Below, in pieces: positions 27,221 through 38,400 of a stretch of DNA of 64,000 bases. The translations under genes and the position numbers were made by a program. Under the pieces are notes generated by a model. It saw only the letters and a list, made by a program, of their open reading frames with translations, did not search any database and had not been told where the DNA came from. The stretch lies in NCBI GenBank assembly GCA_003615045.1, contig ML014188.1:20885-84884 (forward strand). The letters run 5' to 3'. How positions within the stretch are numbered: the stretch's first letter is position 1; every line of letters begins with the position of its first letter. The stretch is from Caulochytrium protostelioides. Lineage: Eukaryota; Chytridiomycota; Caulochytriomycetes; Caulochytriales; Caulochytriaceae.

Positions 27221-28436
27221 GCATGGAAGCGTGGCAGGGCGACTCCGACCGGCGCGAGCTCCGACGGATCGGCAAGCGATCGGCGACGCGGTCCGCCCGG
27301 GCGTTCCCACCCCTCCGGGCCGCCTGCTGCAGGCCACATGGCGGAAGCGCAGGGCCTTCCTCACATTCAACGCTGTGGCAGCAGCTGCTGGCGAAGCGCC
27401 AAATTTCGCAGGCTTGCGTATGCCCCGTGAGGCGCGAAGCATGCTTCTTTTCCTGCCTCCCCCCAAGGAGGTCCCCCGCGTGCCGCAGCCGTTCTCCACC
27501 GCTCCCAGCCGTCCCAGCCCAAATATTTAGGGTTGCGGTTCTCAGACCTGTTAATACGGCTGGCATCGAGCCGCTGCTACCGTGCATCCGATCTGCACCT
27601 GCACCAAGACCATACCTAGCACTCTCGTTATACTTTTTCCATCATTCAAGCGCTCGCCGCTCACCATGGATGCTTAGAGGTGTCGCTCGCCACGTACGAA
27701 CCGCTGTGGGCCGAGTTCCTGAAGCCGCGCTGGGCGCGCCAGCGCCTGCGGTTGTCCAGCGGCAAGCAGCGCGTGTTTGCCTAGTTCTTGAGCCGCGTCG
27801 CCAAGGGGCGCAGCCACGGAGATGGCGCCCGTGGTCGCTGAAGTGCTGGCTGCCTATGGCGCTTCCAAGTTTGCTTCTGGCAGCCACGGCGAGATCGCCG
27901 TCCCGGCAGCTCGGGCGTGACCCCAGCGGTTCCGCACGGGTCCATGGACCACGGGTTGGGGAGGGCGCTTTCATTGAATGCTGCGCCACATGGACCCATG
28001 CGTCCTGGAGGGGCAGGTGCGCACCCATGCACGAACACGCGGCACGCGGCGCGGAGCCTGCGACGGAGCACAGGGGACCCGCGAGATCACTTCGGCGTCC
28101 GATGGCGCCCATCTCAGGCAGCGGCCACGACGACGCCCTCGGAAGGCATGGATGCTGCAGGTCCGAACGGACGCGTCGTCTTGCCGTGCCGCGGATTGTC
28201 TCTATTTCGTGGCGATCGCGCGACCGTTTCTCCCGGGAAGCATGGAGGAGCATGGGGCAGCTTGAACCCCCTGTCCCTCGACGTAACCCCTCGACGCAGC
28301 ACCTTGAAGCGGCAGTCTTGGTCTCATCCTGATTCTGGCATTTCTCCCTATCGGACTCGTCCAAACGTGCCCGTCGTTGTTAAGCCCCTTGCCATCGCCC
28401 CCTGTTCTCCGGACGACCACGCGTCGCGCTGCCAGG
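27221..28436. other. Gene-poor interval with a Fanzor fossil
   Basis: About 1.2 kb between the divergent TLDc (-) and ubiquilin (+) genes. It holds the Fanzor fragment at 27683-27920. Long overlapping frames on both strands around 27.2-28.4 kb show no further recognisable domain; the one ending at 27188 may extend the first TLDc exon. Confidence 0.4.
27683..27920 (+). pseudogene. Decayed Fanzor-like fragment, middle part
   Basis: The plus strand reads SLATYEPLWAEFLKPRWARQ and continues RLRLSSGKQRVFA to a TAG at 27782. After a frame change it gives AYGASKFASGSHGEIAVP, with a TGA at 27918. These are the lead-in and second block of Fanzor proteins (a basic RLRLxxGKQR stretch, then xAYGxxKFxxGxxGE). 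The first block aligns with the plus-strand copy at 40229 (LRLSSGRQRVCVQF), and the second with both other copies. Nothing matching the VDEFRTS or NRDxNAA blocks follows, so the fragment is truncated downstream. Confidence 0.62.
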
Positions 28437-29676
28437 ATGGCTTCCATCACCATCAACATCAAGTGCTCGAACGAGTCGGCATTCCCCGTCGAGACCTCGC
28501 TGTCGGAGACGGTCCATCAGCTGAAGGAGAAGATCGCCAAGCACTTCGAGGATCACAAGACCTCCATGCACTCGCAGGAGCCGCTGCCGCCCGCGATGCA
28601 GAAGCTCATCTTTGCGGGAAAGATTCTCAAGGACGAGGAGACCCTCGCGACCTACAAGGTCGCCAACGGCAACACGTAAGTGGCCACGATGACGCTGACG
28701 GTTGGCTGATGGCGCCATCCTGCCGTGTCCACCTCATTGTTCCACGTCACCATCGCCGCCATGCATGATGGAGAGAAAAGGATCACTGACACGCTCGTGA
28801 TACGGGATACTGTGCTCCGATGGATTTCCGATCAATGACGATCCCAACAGCATGCATATCGTGCGCTCAGGCGGCTCCAAGCCGGCCTCAGCCGCTCCGA
28901 CGCCCACCACCGCCGCCGCCCCGGACGCCGCGTCGCCCTCTTCCGCGGGCGCCGCTCCGGGGGCCGGCGCGGCCCCCGCCGACCCTTTCGCTGCGTTTGC
29001 TGGTCTCGGCGGCGCGGCCGGCGGCATGCCTGGTCTCGCCGGTCTCGCTGGCCTCGGCGGCCTCGGCGGTCTTGGCGGTCTCGGCGGCATGGGCGGTCTC
29101 GGTGGCCTGCCCAACCCGAACGATCCTGGCTTTGAGCAGATGATGCTGCGCATGCGGCAAATGATGCAGAACCCGCAGATGATGGCGAGCCTCATGTCCA
29201 TGATGCAGAACCCGCAGATGATGCAGATGATCATGCAGTCGAATCCAGCGCTCCGGGACAACCCGGCCATGGCACAGGTCATGCGCGATCCTGCCACGCT
29301 GGACAGCGCCGCGCGGTTTGTCAGCTCCATGATGGGCGGCGCCGGCGCCCCGGGCGCGGGCGCCACGAGTCCCGGTGCCGGCGGTGCTGGGATGGGCGGC
29401 ATGCCTGACCTGGCAGGCCTCATGAACAACCCGGCGCTGGCGTCGATGCTCAGCAGTCTGCCGAGCGGTCCCCCCGGTGGCATGGGTGCCTCGCCCGCCG
29501 TCGCCGCCGCATCGGCCGCGCCGACCCGTCCGCCCGAAGAGGAGTACGAGTCGCAGCTCGCGCAGCTGACCGCCATGGGCTTCTACGACGCCCGTCAGAA
29601 CATCCAGGCGCTGCAGGCCTGCATGGGCAATGTCAACGGGGCCGTCGAGTGGCTTCTGGCGCACCCGCCGATGTAA
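28437..29676 (+). CDS. DSK2: Ubiquilin/Dsk2 ubiquitin-shuttle protein, two exons
   Basis: Dsk2/ubiquilin carries ubiquitinated clients to the proteasome: the UBL docks on the proteasome and the UBA binds ubiquitin chains. Model: join(28437..28675, 28851..29676), 354 residues. Exon 1 encodes a ubiquitin-like domain from MASITINIKCSNES to KLIFAGKILKDEETLATYKV and ends GNA-A-C at a GTAAGT donor. The 175-nt intron ends CCAACAG, and exon 2 supplies MHIVRSGG, the last UBL strand (residues 1-86). An Ala/Gly/Pro linker with a GL(A/G)GL repeat follows (about 90-168). Then comes an STI1-like Met-rich region (about 170-240: MMLRMRQMMQNPQMMASLMS). The UBA is at about 312-352 (QLAQLTAMGFYD ... GNVNGAVEWLL). 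An 11-residue insertion in the UBL (DHKTSMHSQEP) is unusual. Confidence 0.9.
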
Positions 29677-30300
29677 GTTAAAAAAACATCATCAGAAATC
29701 CCACAATCCTCGGTATGTCTCTCTTGCTGCAAGCGACGCGCTCGTTGATGCTAGCTGCTAGCCACGGGCTACGGTATGATGGATGATTTATCATGTATGG
29801 TATACGATTGCCGATGGCTGATGTTTGGCCAGGATCGGCGTGATGAGATGAGCATGCGACGGGCCCGACGCCACACCGCGGGCGAAATCACAGAAAAGGG
29901 CGCCACCTTCCCCAAAGAGCGAGCAGCACCCCCTCGATGCGTGCGTGGGCTGCCTGAAGGGCCTCGTGTGAGGGCGCGGCGGTCGGAGCCTCGGTCTCCT
30001 TCTTTTGTTGCCCCCGCGTGCGTGGGCGGTCCTCGTTGGCTCGTTCTTCGCGGAACTCGGTGGCATCTCCACGTGGCGGCCGCCCAGTCCAACGTTCAAC
30101 CATACTCGCTCGCCGTCTTGACCCCTCTCCGTCCCGCATTGGGCCGCTCTCTGCCATCCCTTGCGGACGCTGCCTCTCCCGACTGTTCCCGCAAGCCGAG
30201 CTCGCTTCGTGGTCGTCTGCGCTGACCCGGCGTCGGACTTTTCGTCTATTTTTCTTCTCCGCATACTCGTCAGCCGAGCCGGGGAGGGAGGTTTGCCAGG
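29677..30300. other. Intergenic region
   Basis: About 620 bp between ubiquilin and the bS16m gene, both on the plus strand. No gene or repeat is recognised; the last 100 bp are pyrimidine-rich leader-like sequence. Confidence 0.5.
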
Positions 30301-30867
30301 ATGGTCGCCCGCATCCGCCTTGCCCGGTGGGGCCAGTCCCACAGCCCGTTCTACGGCGTGACCGTGCACCACCACCAGCGCGCGCGGGACCACAAGCCGA
30401 TCGACACGGTCGGCACGTACAACCCGATTCCGGACGCGCAGGGCCGCAAGCACCTCGAGTTGAACGTCGAGCGCATCAAGTACTGGATGGGCTGCGGCGC
30501 GCAGACCACGCGCCGCGTCGCCTGGCTGCTCTCGAAGGCCAACCTGCTGCCGCCGCTGCCGCAGACGCTGCAGGGCGTCGGCGCCATGTCGCTCAAGGAC
30601 GCCAAGACGTGGGACATCGCGCTGCGCGACGCCAAGACCGGCGAAATCATCAGCGTGCTGGACCCCCAGGAGGCCCGCCAAGCGCTGGGCCCGCACCTGG
30701 ACGACCAGCTGCCGGCGTCTGCCAAGCGCGACGAGCCCCTGCTCGGCCACCACGAGGTCGGCCAGCTCGCCGCGTCCGCGATCCGTCTGGACGGCCGCGA
30801 GCCCGCTGCCGACCTCTCGGCCTGGGAGCGTCTCCGCGTGCTCAAGCGCGCTTCCCAGATCCTCTAA
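30301..30867 (+). CDS. MRPS16: Mitochondrial ribosomal protein bS16m
   Basis: bS16m is a small-subunit protein of the mitochondrial ribosome. The first 90 residues are a full bS16 domain: MVARIRLARWGQSHSPFYG at the N-terminus, IDTVGTYNPIPD, then LELNVERIKYWMGCGAQTT and RRVAWLLSKANLLP. As in many fungal S16 proteins there is no separate presequence, because the domain starts at residue 1. The remaining 98 residues are an extension not found in bacterial S16 (about 80-90 residues in total). It looks helical, with an acidic middle, and ends ERLRVLKRASQIL. The frame is open and intron-free. The start is the first ATG, directly at the conserved N-terminus. Confidence 0.9.
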   Translation: MVARIRLARWGQSHSPFYGVTVHHHQRARDHKPIDTVGTYNPIPDAQGRKHLELNVERIKYWMGCGAQTTRRVAWLLSKANLLPPLPQTLQGVGAMSLKDAKTWDIALRDAKTGEIISVLDPQEARQALGPHLDDQLPASAKRDEPLLGHHEVGQLAASAIRLDGREPAADLSAWERLRVLKRASQIL

Positions 30868-31562
30868 TCGGCCCGGCTGCCGGCTGCCGGCTGCCGGCTC
30901 CCGGCGGCGAGCGGCGAGCGCGTGTCCTGCAGGCGCCGCCGCGGCGGCGGACGAGGTCTGATCACGGCGCACGCTTTATTTAATGTGGTATAAACAATGT
31001 GGTATACAATAACTCCACGAACGTATCCATCCCCGTGAGGGGCGCTAGCGGAGAAGCGCGGTACCGGCCAGCGGCTCCGGGCGGCGCTGCCATGCTCAGC
31101 CCCCGCGGCAGCCGCCCCCGACGGCGCGGTGGCGCGCGGGTCTGTTCTGTCGTGCCTCTGCCAGCTCTGGGGCGCCGCCGCCACGAAAGGCCGACGGCGG
31201 TGGCAAGAGCCCTTAAGAGATGCTCGCATCAACTTGCTCGCAGCCCGCCGGCCGACCGTGCGGATGGACGACCGTCACGCCGGCGTTAACGGCCATCCTG
31301 CCGCGATCTCGCCGTCGCATGACCGCGCGTACAACGCACACGGGCCCGAGCGACGACGGGCGGTCTCTGACGCGCCGCACGGCTCGCGGGCATCGATCGA
31401 CCCCCTCCCCGCGCAGCATCCTCCGGCGGTCTCCTCCGGCGTGCCACGCGACGGCGCGACCTCTGTCCTCCTGATTCACGTACGCGGCCGTACCTGCATC
31501 GCGCCGGGTGCCGTCTTTTTGTTGCTCGTACGCGCCGCGCGAGCGGCCCAAGGCCACGACCC
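30868..31562. other. Intergenic region
   Basis: About 700 bp of GC-rich DNA between bS16m and the Med16-like gene. It begins with a short GGCTGCC tandem run. The overlapping open frames on both strands lack domains. Confidence 0.5.
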
Positions 31563-34500
31563 ATGGCCGCCACCGCGGACGGCGATCTCGCCCCGCCGGC
31601 CGCGCCAGCGTCGGCACCGACGCCTCGTGCCGCTGGCGCCGCCGACCCGCTCGCGGCGGCCACCGAAGACGCGACGACGACCGCGACGACGACCGCAACG
31701 AAGCGGCGGCACAGCGATGCGGCCGGCGACCGCGACGGCGCGTCCGATCCGTCCGCGGCGAGCCAGCCCCGTGCGGCTGAGCGCAGTCCGCTGTCCTTCC
31801 GCGTCGCGTTGCGGACCGTCTATGACGACGACAGCGACGACGACGACGACGACGACGACGACAACGGCGACGACAACGGCGACGACAACGGCGGCGGCAA
31901 CGGCAACGGCGGCGGCGACCAGGATGCCGCCGATGTCGATGCCGTCGATGCCGCCGATCCCGCGGCGCTGCTGAGGATGGCGCCGAGCGCGTGGTCGGAC
32001 CAGGACACGCTCGCGGTCGCCGACGGCCGCGCCCTCATGATTTCCCGGCTGACGGGCGGCCCGCTCGGCGCCGGGCCGCAATGGACCCACGTGGCCCGCC
32101 TCCACCGCCCCGACCCGGCCGCCGCCACCGCTGGTGCCGCGACGGCGCGCCTCGTGTGGACCCACCTTGCGTGGAGCCCGCAGGCACAACTGCTGGCCGC
32201 CGCCGCCGCCGCGCAGCCCGGTTTTCCGGCGCGCGTCTGCCTGTGGACCGCCCGCGGCGCCGGGCACTACGAGTACCTCGCCGAAACGCGGCTTGCGGCG
32301 TCGGCCGCTGCGCTCTCCTGGGACGCGCCGCCGTCCGCCGTCCTGCGCGCGAGCGCCGCCGCCGCCGCCGCGGACGTGCGTGCCGCCGCCGCGGACGTGC
32401 GTGCCGCCGCCGCCGCCGCCATCCCGACCCTCTGGGCCGTCGACCGCGTCGGGCAGCTCACACGCGTCCAGATCGGTCCCCGTGGGCCCGCGGTCCGCCG
32501 GCTGCGCCTCGCGCCTGCGTCGGCCGGCCGCGAGGCAGACGCGAACGACGACACGAGGACCACGACCGCGGCGCCCGCCGTCGCCGCCGCGGCGCCCGTG
32601 CGGGCCAGCCAGCCCGTCGCGCCCGTCGTCGCGCACGCGCGGCTGTGGTCCGTGTGGGGCGCCGCCGTCGCCGCCGATGCCGAGCAGCACGCGCACCGTC
32701 CGGGCCGCGCCATCGCGTCCGCGGCGTACACGTCGGTGCTGCTGCACTGGGCGGACGCGCCGCGCGCCGACGTGTACGCCGTGACGGTGCTGGACGACGG
32801 CGACGACGACGATGACGCGGCCGCGGGAGCCGACGACGCCGCCGTCGACGCCGCCGCCGGGCGGACCTTGCAGGCCGCCGTCGACCACACCACCGTTCCG
32901 CACGGCGTCGTCGCCGCCGCCGCGTCGGCCGCCCCTTTCTCCGTGGCGGCGGCGGCCCCCGTGGCGTATGCGGCGGGCCTCGACGGCCACGCGCTGCTCG
33001 TCGTCTCGGCCGCCGACGCCCACGCGAGCGCGCTGACGCTGACGGTGTGGACGCCGCCGGCGGAATCCGCGGCGGCGGGCGACGCCGTGTGGTTTGCGCG
33101 CCACACCCACCGCCTGCCCGTTGCGTCGCCGGACGCCGCCGCCGTCGTGTACGCGGGCGCACAGGCGCTCTGGTGGACGCCGCCCGCGCCGGCCGACGAG
33201 ACGGCCACGCGCGCCGCGCCGATCGTGCCGACCTCGGAACTGCGCCTCGCGCTGGCGCCGCGCACGTGGCTCGTCGTGCTCGCCGACGGCATCGCCTACC
33301 ACCTCGACGCCGCGGATCTCACACTTCTCCAGACGACGCCGTGCCGCGCGTCGCGCCGGCGACCACGGGACCCGACGTCGGCCGACATCGCTCGCGCATC
33401 GGTCGCCGTCAGTCCGAGCGGCGCGCTCCTCACGATGGTCCCGCCGTCCGTCGCGACCGCCGATCTTCCGAGCGCCGACGCCATGCCGTGCGCGCCGCCG
33501 CGCCGCACCCGCCGCCGCCGCCGACTGCGGCTGCGGCTGACGTCGCTCATCCATGCGCGGGCGCCCGACGCGCCGCCGCTGCCACACGCCGTCGCCGCCG
33601 CCGCCTACCTCGCCGCGGCGCGGCAGCGTAGCGACACGGCGCATGACTGGGTCGCGTCGGCGCTCGTGCGGTTCGCGCGCGAAGCGGACGTGCTCGCCAT
33701 GCTGGAGACGGTGCTGCTGGAGGGTCTGACGACGGCGCAGGCGGCGCTCGCAGCCGCGCCGTCGCGGCAGACGCATCCGACGCTGCAGGACTTCTTTCCG
33801 CTGCCGGCGCTGGACGTGGCGCCGACCGGCGCGCCGCTGTTGTGGGGCTGGTGGCACCACGCGCTCGCGCTGCTGCCGAGTCCGCATCACGCGGCGCGGC
33901 TCGCGGCGCTCATGCAGCTGCAGCTCCACGCGGGGCTCGTGCAGGCGTTGTCGTGCTTCACGCGGCCCGAGAGCGCGCACGCGCTCCTCGTACACGAGTT
34001 TGGCACGCCCAACACGGCCGTCACGCTGCGGCTGGATACCTTTGAGGGCCCGAACCGCGGCTTCCTCGTGCGCCGCGAGGCCATGACGCTCATGACGAGC
34101 ACGATGGCGTGGGCCAACGACTTCATGACGGCGGTGCACCGCGAGCTGGTCCTGCGCTGGATCACGCCGTCCACGCTGGGCACGCAGGTGCGGCCGCGCC
34201 GCGAGTTCCTGCTGCCGCTCCTCTTCAGCCCGCCCTTCATTGCGAGCATGTGCATGATGCTCAAGATGATTCAGATCTTCCGCGTCAATCTCACGCTCGC
34301 CGCGATGGCGTCCTTTCCGCCGAAGGGCCTCAAGACCCCGCAAGCCAAACTCCGACACGAGCAGACGGCCCTGCTCGTGCATACCGTGGAGTTCCTCGTC
34401 AAGCCGCCGTACCCGACGGATGTCGTGTTTGCGTTCTGGACGGGGTGGCAGCAGGCGCTGCGATCCAGCGTGGCGCCCGCGACGCCCGCGGGCATTGCCG

Positions 34501-35330
34501 CGTGGTCGCTCGCCGCGGCCCGCGCCTCGCTGCCCGACGCGTGGCAGACGCGCCTCCCGCCGCTCGCCAAGCAGTTCCGCGAGCTCTGCCACACCCTGTA
34601 CCAGCTCCATGCGCAGCAGCTCGTCGCCAAGCTCAACCAGCAGCACGCGGCGGCCGTCGCCATGGGCGCCGCGCCGCCGCCCGCGCAGCCCGCGCCCGAC
34701 GTGCCGCCCCAGCTCCTCCAGTTCGCCGCCGGCCAGCTCAAGGCCCCGCCCCACCTCGTGCAGCGGTATGCCTTCGACGTCTTCCGCGCCCGCTACATGG
34801 GCTACATGGGCCTCTTTGCCGGCGAGATGGCGGACCGCGGCTCGGCAGCGGCGCGCGCCGGTCTCTCCGGCGGCGCCGACGGCGGCGTCGAGGCCGCAGG
34901 CGGCCTGGACGCGCCGCCTGCCGACGTGCTGCGGGCGCTCGGGTTCCTCGCGCCGCCGGACCCGGACCTCGAGGCGGACGCGGACGCGCGCGCGGCGGCG
35001 TCGCCTGTTGCGGGGCCGCCGGAGGCCGACCGGCCCGACCCGCCGTCCCAGCGGCAGCAGCGGCTGATGGCCGCCGATGTGCGCGCCACCGTCGCCGCCA
35101 TCGTCGGGCACGACGTGGCCGCCGCCGTAGACCGCCTGGCCGCGCCCGTGGCCGCGGCGCCCGGGCCTGCGTATGACGCGCTCACGCTCGACTACCTGCC
35201 CTTCGGCGCGCCCTACGTGTGCGCCCTGTGCCGCCAGGGCAGCCGCGTCTGGGAGGCCGAGGGCGCCGAGGTGTGCCGCGCGCCGTGGACCGCGCGCACG
35301 GCGGCCATGCTCGGCTGTTCCTTGGTCTAG
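31563..35330 (+). CDS. MED16: Probable Mediator subunit 16 (Med16/Sin4-like)
   Basis: Med16 is a tail-module subunit of the Mediator complex that relays activators to RNA polymerase II. The 1,255-residue frame starts at the first ATG with an Ala/Pro/Thr-rich segment and a poly-Asp run (31827-31864). A region rich in beta-strand repeats follows (about 130-630), with WTHLAWSPQAQLLAAAAA and VAVSPSGALLTMV typical of WD40-type propellers. The second half (about 660-1100) is helical and includes LMTSTMAWANDFMTAVHREL and MCMMLKMIQIFRVNL. The C-terminus has LDYLPFGAPYVCALCRQG, then W and C residues, resembling the Cys-rich end of Med16. Propeller first, helical second, Cys-rich last is Med16's arrangement; TFIIIC90 is an alternative with the same layout. 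Alanine content is extreme. The last codons (CSLV-stop) may hide a spliced final exon. Confidence 0.5.
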   Translation: MAATADGDLAPPAAPASAPTPRAAGAADPLAAATEDATTTATTTATKRRHSDAAGDRDGASDPSAASQPRAAERSPLSFRVALRTVYDDDSDDDDDDDDDNGDDNGDDNGGGNGNGGGDQDAADVDAVDAADPAALLRMAPSAWSDQDTLAVADGRALMISRLTGGPLGAGPQWTHVARLHRPDPAAATAGAATARLVWTHLAWSPQAQLLAAAAAAQPGFPARVCLWTARGAGHYEYLAETRLAASAAALSWDAPPSAVLRASAAAAAADVRAAAADVRAAAAAAIPTLWAVDRVGQLTRVQIGPRGPAVRRLRLAPASAGREADANDDTRTTTAAPAVAAAAPVRASQPVAPVVAHARLWSVWGAAVAADAEQHAHRPGRAIASAAYTSVLLHWADAPRADVYAVTVLDDGDDDDDAAAGADDAAVDAAAGRTLQAAVDHTTVPHGVVAAAASAAPFSVAAAAPVAYAAGLDGHALLVVSAADAHASALTLTVWTPPAESAAAGDAVWFARHTHRLPVASPDAAAVVYAGAQALWWTPPAPADETATRAAPIVPTSELRLALAPRTWLVVLADGIAYHLDAADLTLLQTTPCRASRRRPRDPTSADIARASVAVSPSGALLTMVPPSVATADLPSADAMPCAPPRRTRRRRRLRLRLTSLIHARAPDAPPLPHAVAAAAYLAAARQRSDTAHDWVASALVRFAREADVLAMLETVLLEGLTTAQAALAAAPSRQTHPTLQDFFPLPALDVAPTGAPLLWGWWHHALALLPSPHHAARLAALMQLQLHAGLVQALSCFTRPESAHALLVHEFGTPNTAVTLRLDTFEGPNRGFLVRREAMTLMTSTMAWANDFMTAVHRELVLRWITPSTLGTQVRPRREFLLPLLFSPPFIASMCMMLKMIQIFRVNLTLAAMASFPPKGLKTPQAKLRHEQTALLVHTVEFLVKPPYPTDVVFAFWTGWQQALRSSVAPATPAGIAAWSLAAARASLPDAWQTRLPPLAKQFRELCHTLYQLHAQQLVAKLNQQHAAAVAMGAAPPPAQPAPDVPPQLLQFAAGQLKAPPHLVQRYAFDVFRARYMGYMGLFAGEMADRGSAAARAGLSGGADGGVEAAGGLDAPPADVLRALGFLAPPDPDLEADADARAAASPVAGPPEADRPDPPSQRQQRLMAADVRATVAAIVGHDVAAAVDRLAAPVAAAPGPAYDALTLDYLPFGAPYVCALCRQGSRVWEAEGAEVCRAPWTARTAAMLGCSLV
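31827..31864. repeat. (GAC)n coding microsatellite
   Basis: Encodes the Asp-rich run of the Med16-like protein. Related GAC/AAC/GGC triplets continue for another 50 bp. Confidence 0.85.
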
Positions 35331-35421
35331 CCGGTTTGTGAGCCGATAGAAAAAGACCGTTTGCTGGATATCTAGTTCTCTATGGGATCGATCTATGTAC
35401 ACATCGACAGGGCGCCGCGGG

Positions 35422-38400
35422 CTAGTCTGTCCGCGGGGGTGCGAACGGGGAAGCCGGCGAGGCCGGATCGAGCAGTTGCGCGATATGGCGCCACCAGGCG
35501 ACGGTCTCAGGGTCCTGCGCCAGCAGCGCGTCGGGAGGCGGCGCCGCGGGCCCGGACCACGTGGGCCATTGCGGCTGCACGGCCGCGCGCCACATCCACT
35601 GGGCGCACGCGGCCTGCTGGCCCGCGCGCGCTGCGGCCGCCGACGCCTCCCGGACATTCCTGGTGGTGGCGGCAGCGGCGGTGGTCGGCGGCTGGTGGCG
35701 GCGGCTGTCGTCGTCATACTGCGCCATGCGAGCCATCAACTGCATCAGCAGCGCCGCCAGCGTCTCGGTCGGTTGCGTCGGCGGCGGGTAGCGTTCGGCA
35801 AGAATGGGCTGGTAGCTGGCGGCGACGGGGTACGCGGCACCCAGCGCGGCTGTCGTCGCCTCGTGGTGGCGGGCGCACGCGGCGGCCGCCGATGGCGGGA
35901 CGAGCAGCGCCGCGACCCGGCTGGCGTCATACGCGGGCGAGACCTCGCTGATTCGCGCCACCTCCCGCAGCGTCGTCTGCCACCACTCCATCGTCTGTTT
36001 GAAGGCTCGCGTCGCCCGCGGCGACATCGAAGCGGGCGACGACGACGACGCGGGCACATCGTAAAAGATGGCCGGTGTTGCGACGATCTGGGTCAGCATG
36101 GCGCCGAGATGCCACGTCGGCAGAGGGCGGTACGCGGCGAGGGCGAGGGTGAGCTGGCGGAGGGTAGCCCGGGTGGCCGCGGGCGCGCGGCGGGCGCGAG
36201 AAGTAAGCGTCTGCGCGCGGAGGAGACGGCGTCCGAGCGCCAGCCAGAACGTCGGCGGCGCGAGCGTCGACGGCGCCGTCGCGGCGAGTGCGTCGGCGAT
36301 GAGCCGGTCCAGCAGGCGCTGGGCCGTAAAGACGGCGGTAGCAGCCAGCCCGGGCTGCCCCCCGAGGGTCGCGAGCCGGATCACGGCCGTGCGGTATGCC
36401 TCGCCCCGTAGGACGAGCCGGCGCTCGAGCGCGACGGCGACCAACTGCTCGAGATGGGCGGGGTCGCGGCTCGAGGCGGCGGCCGGCACGGCAAGGCGCA
36501 GCGCCAGACACCGCACGGCGTAGTCTTCCGTGTGGATCCGCAGTGGCGGGATAGCCCGTGCGTCAGACGTCTCGGTGGGCACAGCCGCGGCGGCAGTGGC
36601 GGTGGCCGCGTCAGCTTCCGCGGTGGCCGCCGCGATGCTCGCCGGGGACGGCGGCGCCATGGGCGCGGCTAACGCCGCGTAGAGCGCGCGGAACGCCGGC
36701 CCTATCGCGGCGGCGTTGTCGGCGGCGACGGCCGCGCGGTAGGCGGCGGCGTGCATCTCAGGCGTGCCGCGGACGCCCATCTGCTGAGCGTGGCGCAGCC
36801 AGTGGCGGGCCGTCTCGTGGTCGTCGTGCCGGCTCGCGTGGGCGATCAGGTCGGCATACAGCCCGGCGCGCTCGGGCGCGTCCATCGGCATCGTGGCCTC
36901 CATCTCGTCGAGGTACGCGAGGGCGCGGTCGACGTGGTTCAGTGCGAGATACCCGCGCAGAATCATCCGCGGCGGCAGCCATTGCGACGGCGGCAACGAC
37001 GGCATCGCGCGGATATACGTCTGTAGCCAGTATTCAGAGTGCAGCATGAGACCGGAGCGACGCGCCATGTTGGCGAGGATGCGGAACGTCACGCCGTCCG
37101 GACAGACCCCGCCTTCCTCGGTCAGCATGCGGAAGAGCCGCTGCGCGCGGATCGGGCCGCTCGCGTCGAGCTGGCACAGCTGCAACGCGGCGTTGAGCGT
37201 CGACACATTCGGCGCGGGGCCCGTCGCCATCATGGTCTCGATGATCGCGCCGGCCTCGACGCGCGGCACGCCGTGGCGGGCCATGAACGCCTGGACGGCC
37301 GTATGCACCACATCGCGGCGTTCAAGTGGCGTCTCGCCCTGTGGCGAGGAGGGCGGCGACGGCGGCGGCGGCGGCGGACCACCAAGGCCGCGGTGAAGCT
37401 GGCCGACCGCGAGAATGATGTGGTTCCAGGTGATCGTGCACGGCGGTCCCGGGAACCGGCGCTCGCAGCGCATCAGCACGTCGGCGAAGCAGGCGTGGTC
37501 GCCGCAGCGCGTGGAGGCGCCAAGCAAGATCCAGTACAATCGGCGGGAACGGATCACGCCATCGGCTTCGAGCTGGTCGAGCAGCCGGAGGCCGCCGGCG
37601 AGGTCGTCGGCACGGACATGTGCGCGCATCAGGCACATCGCATACCGCTCGCGCAGCTCGGCCGCCATGGCGTCGGTCGGCCCCTTGCGCGCCAGAAGCG
37701 CGTGCCAGACGCGCTGCGCCAGCGGGAGCTGGCCCGCCGATGCCGACAGATGCAGCAGCCGCACCAGCGTCGGAGCCGTCGGCGGGCCGTGGCGGCGCCG
37801 GAAGGCGCCTGACGGCTCGATCCACGCGGCGAGCGCATGCTCGCCAGCGCCGCCGACGGCAACCAGCGCGAGGCCATAGCGCTGCAAGTAGCGCGCCTCG
37901 ACCGCTTGGCGCCAGAGGCGTGCCAGTCCGTACTGCGGACGCGGTCGCAGCGGCGCCGACGATGACGGCGATGGCGGTGCTGACGGCGATGGCGACGGCG
38001 GCGAATCATACTCCGCGTCAGGGGCGGCGTCGGGAGGATCGCGAGAGGTCGCGGGCAGCACGGACGGCATCCAGCCGCGGAGCATCGCCGTGAGGGCGGA
38101 GACGTCGGCGCCGGCAGCGCGGGCGCGGGCCGCGGCGCGGCGGCAGGCACGCAGATCGTCGGCGGTGAGGAACGGAGCGGCCGCATGCGCTGCGCGGATG
38201 GCATTGATCGTCCAATCGAGCGTGACGGGCGATCGCGATGGCGAAGGCGCGGCTTTGAGGAGGTGTCGAAGTTTCTGCAGCGCCGGCGACGACCGCGACG
38301 GCGACGGCGACGACGACCGCGACGGGCTCGCGGGCTGTCTGGGGCGTCGCTGGGGCCCCGGCGACGGCTGCAGCAGCAGGGAGGGAACGCGTGGCAGGAC

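Noticed and set aside
31476-35717. A 1,413-codon open frame on the minus strand opposite the Med16-like gene
   Set aside because: It is Arg/Gly-rich with no domain and no codon-position bias of its own. In DNA this GC-rich, stop codons are rare and antisense frames become long.
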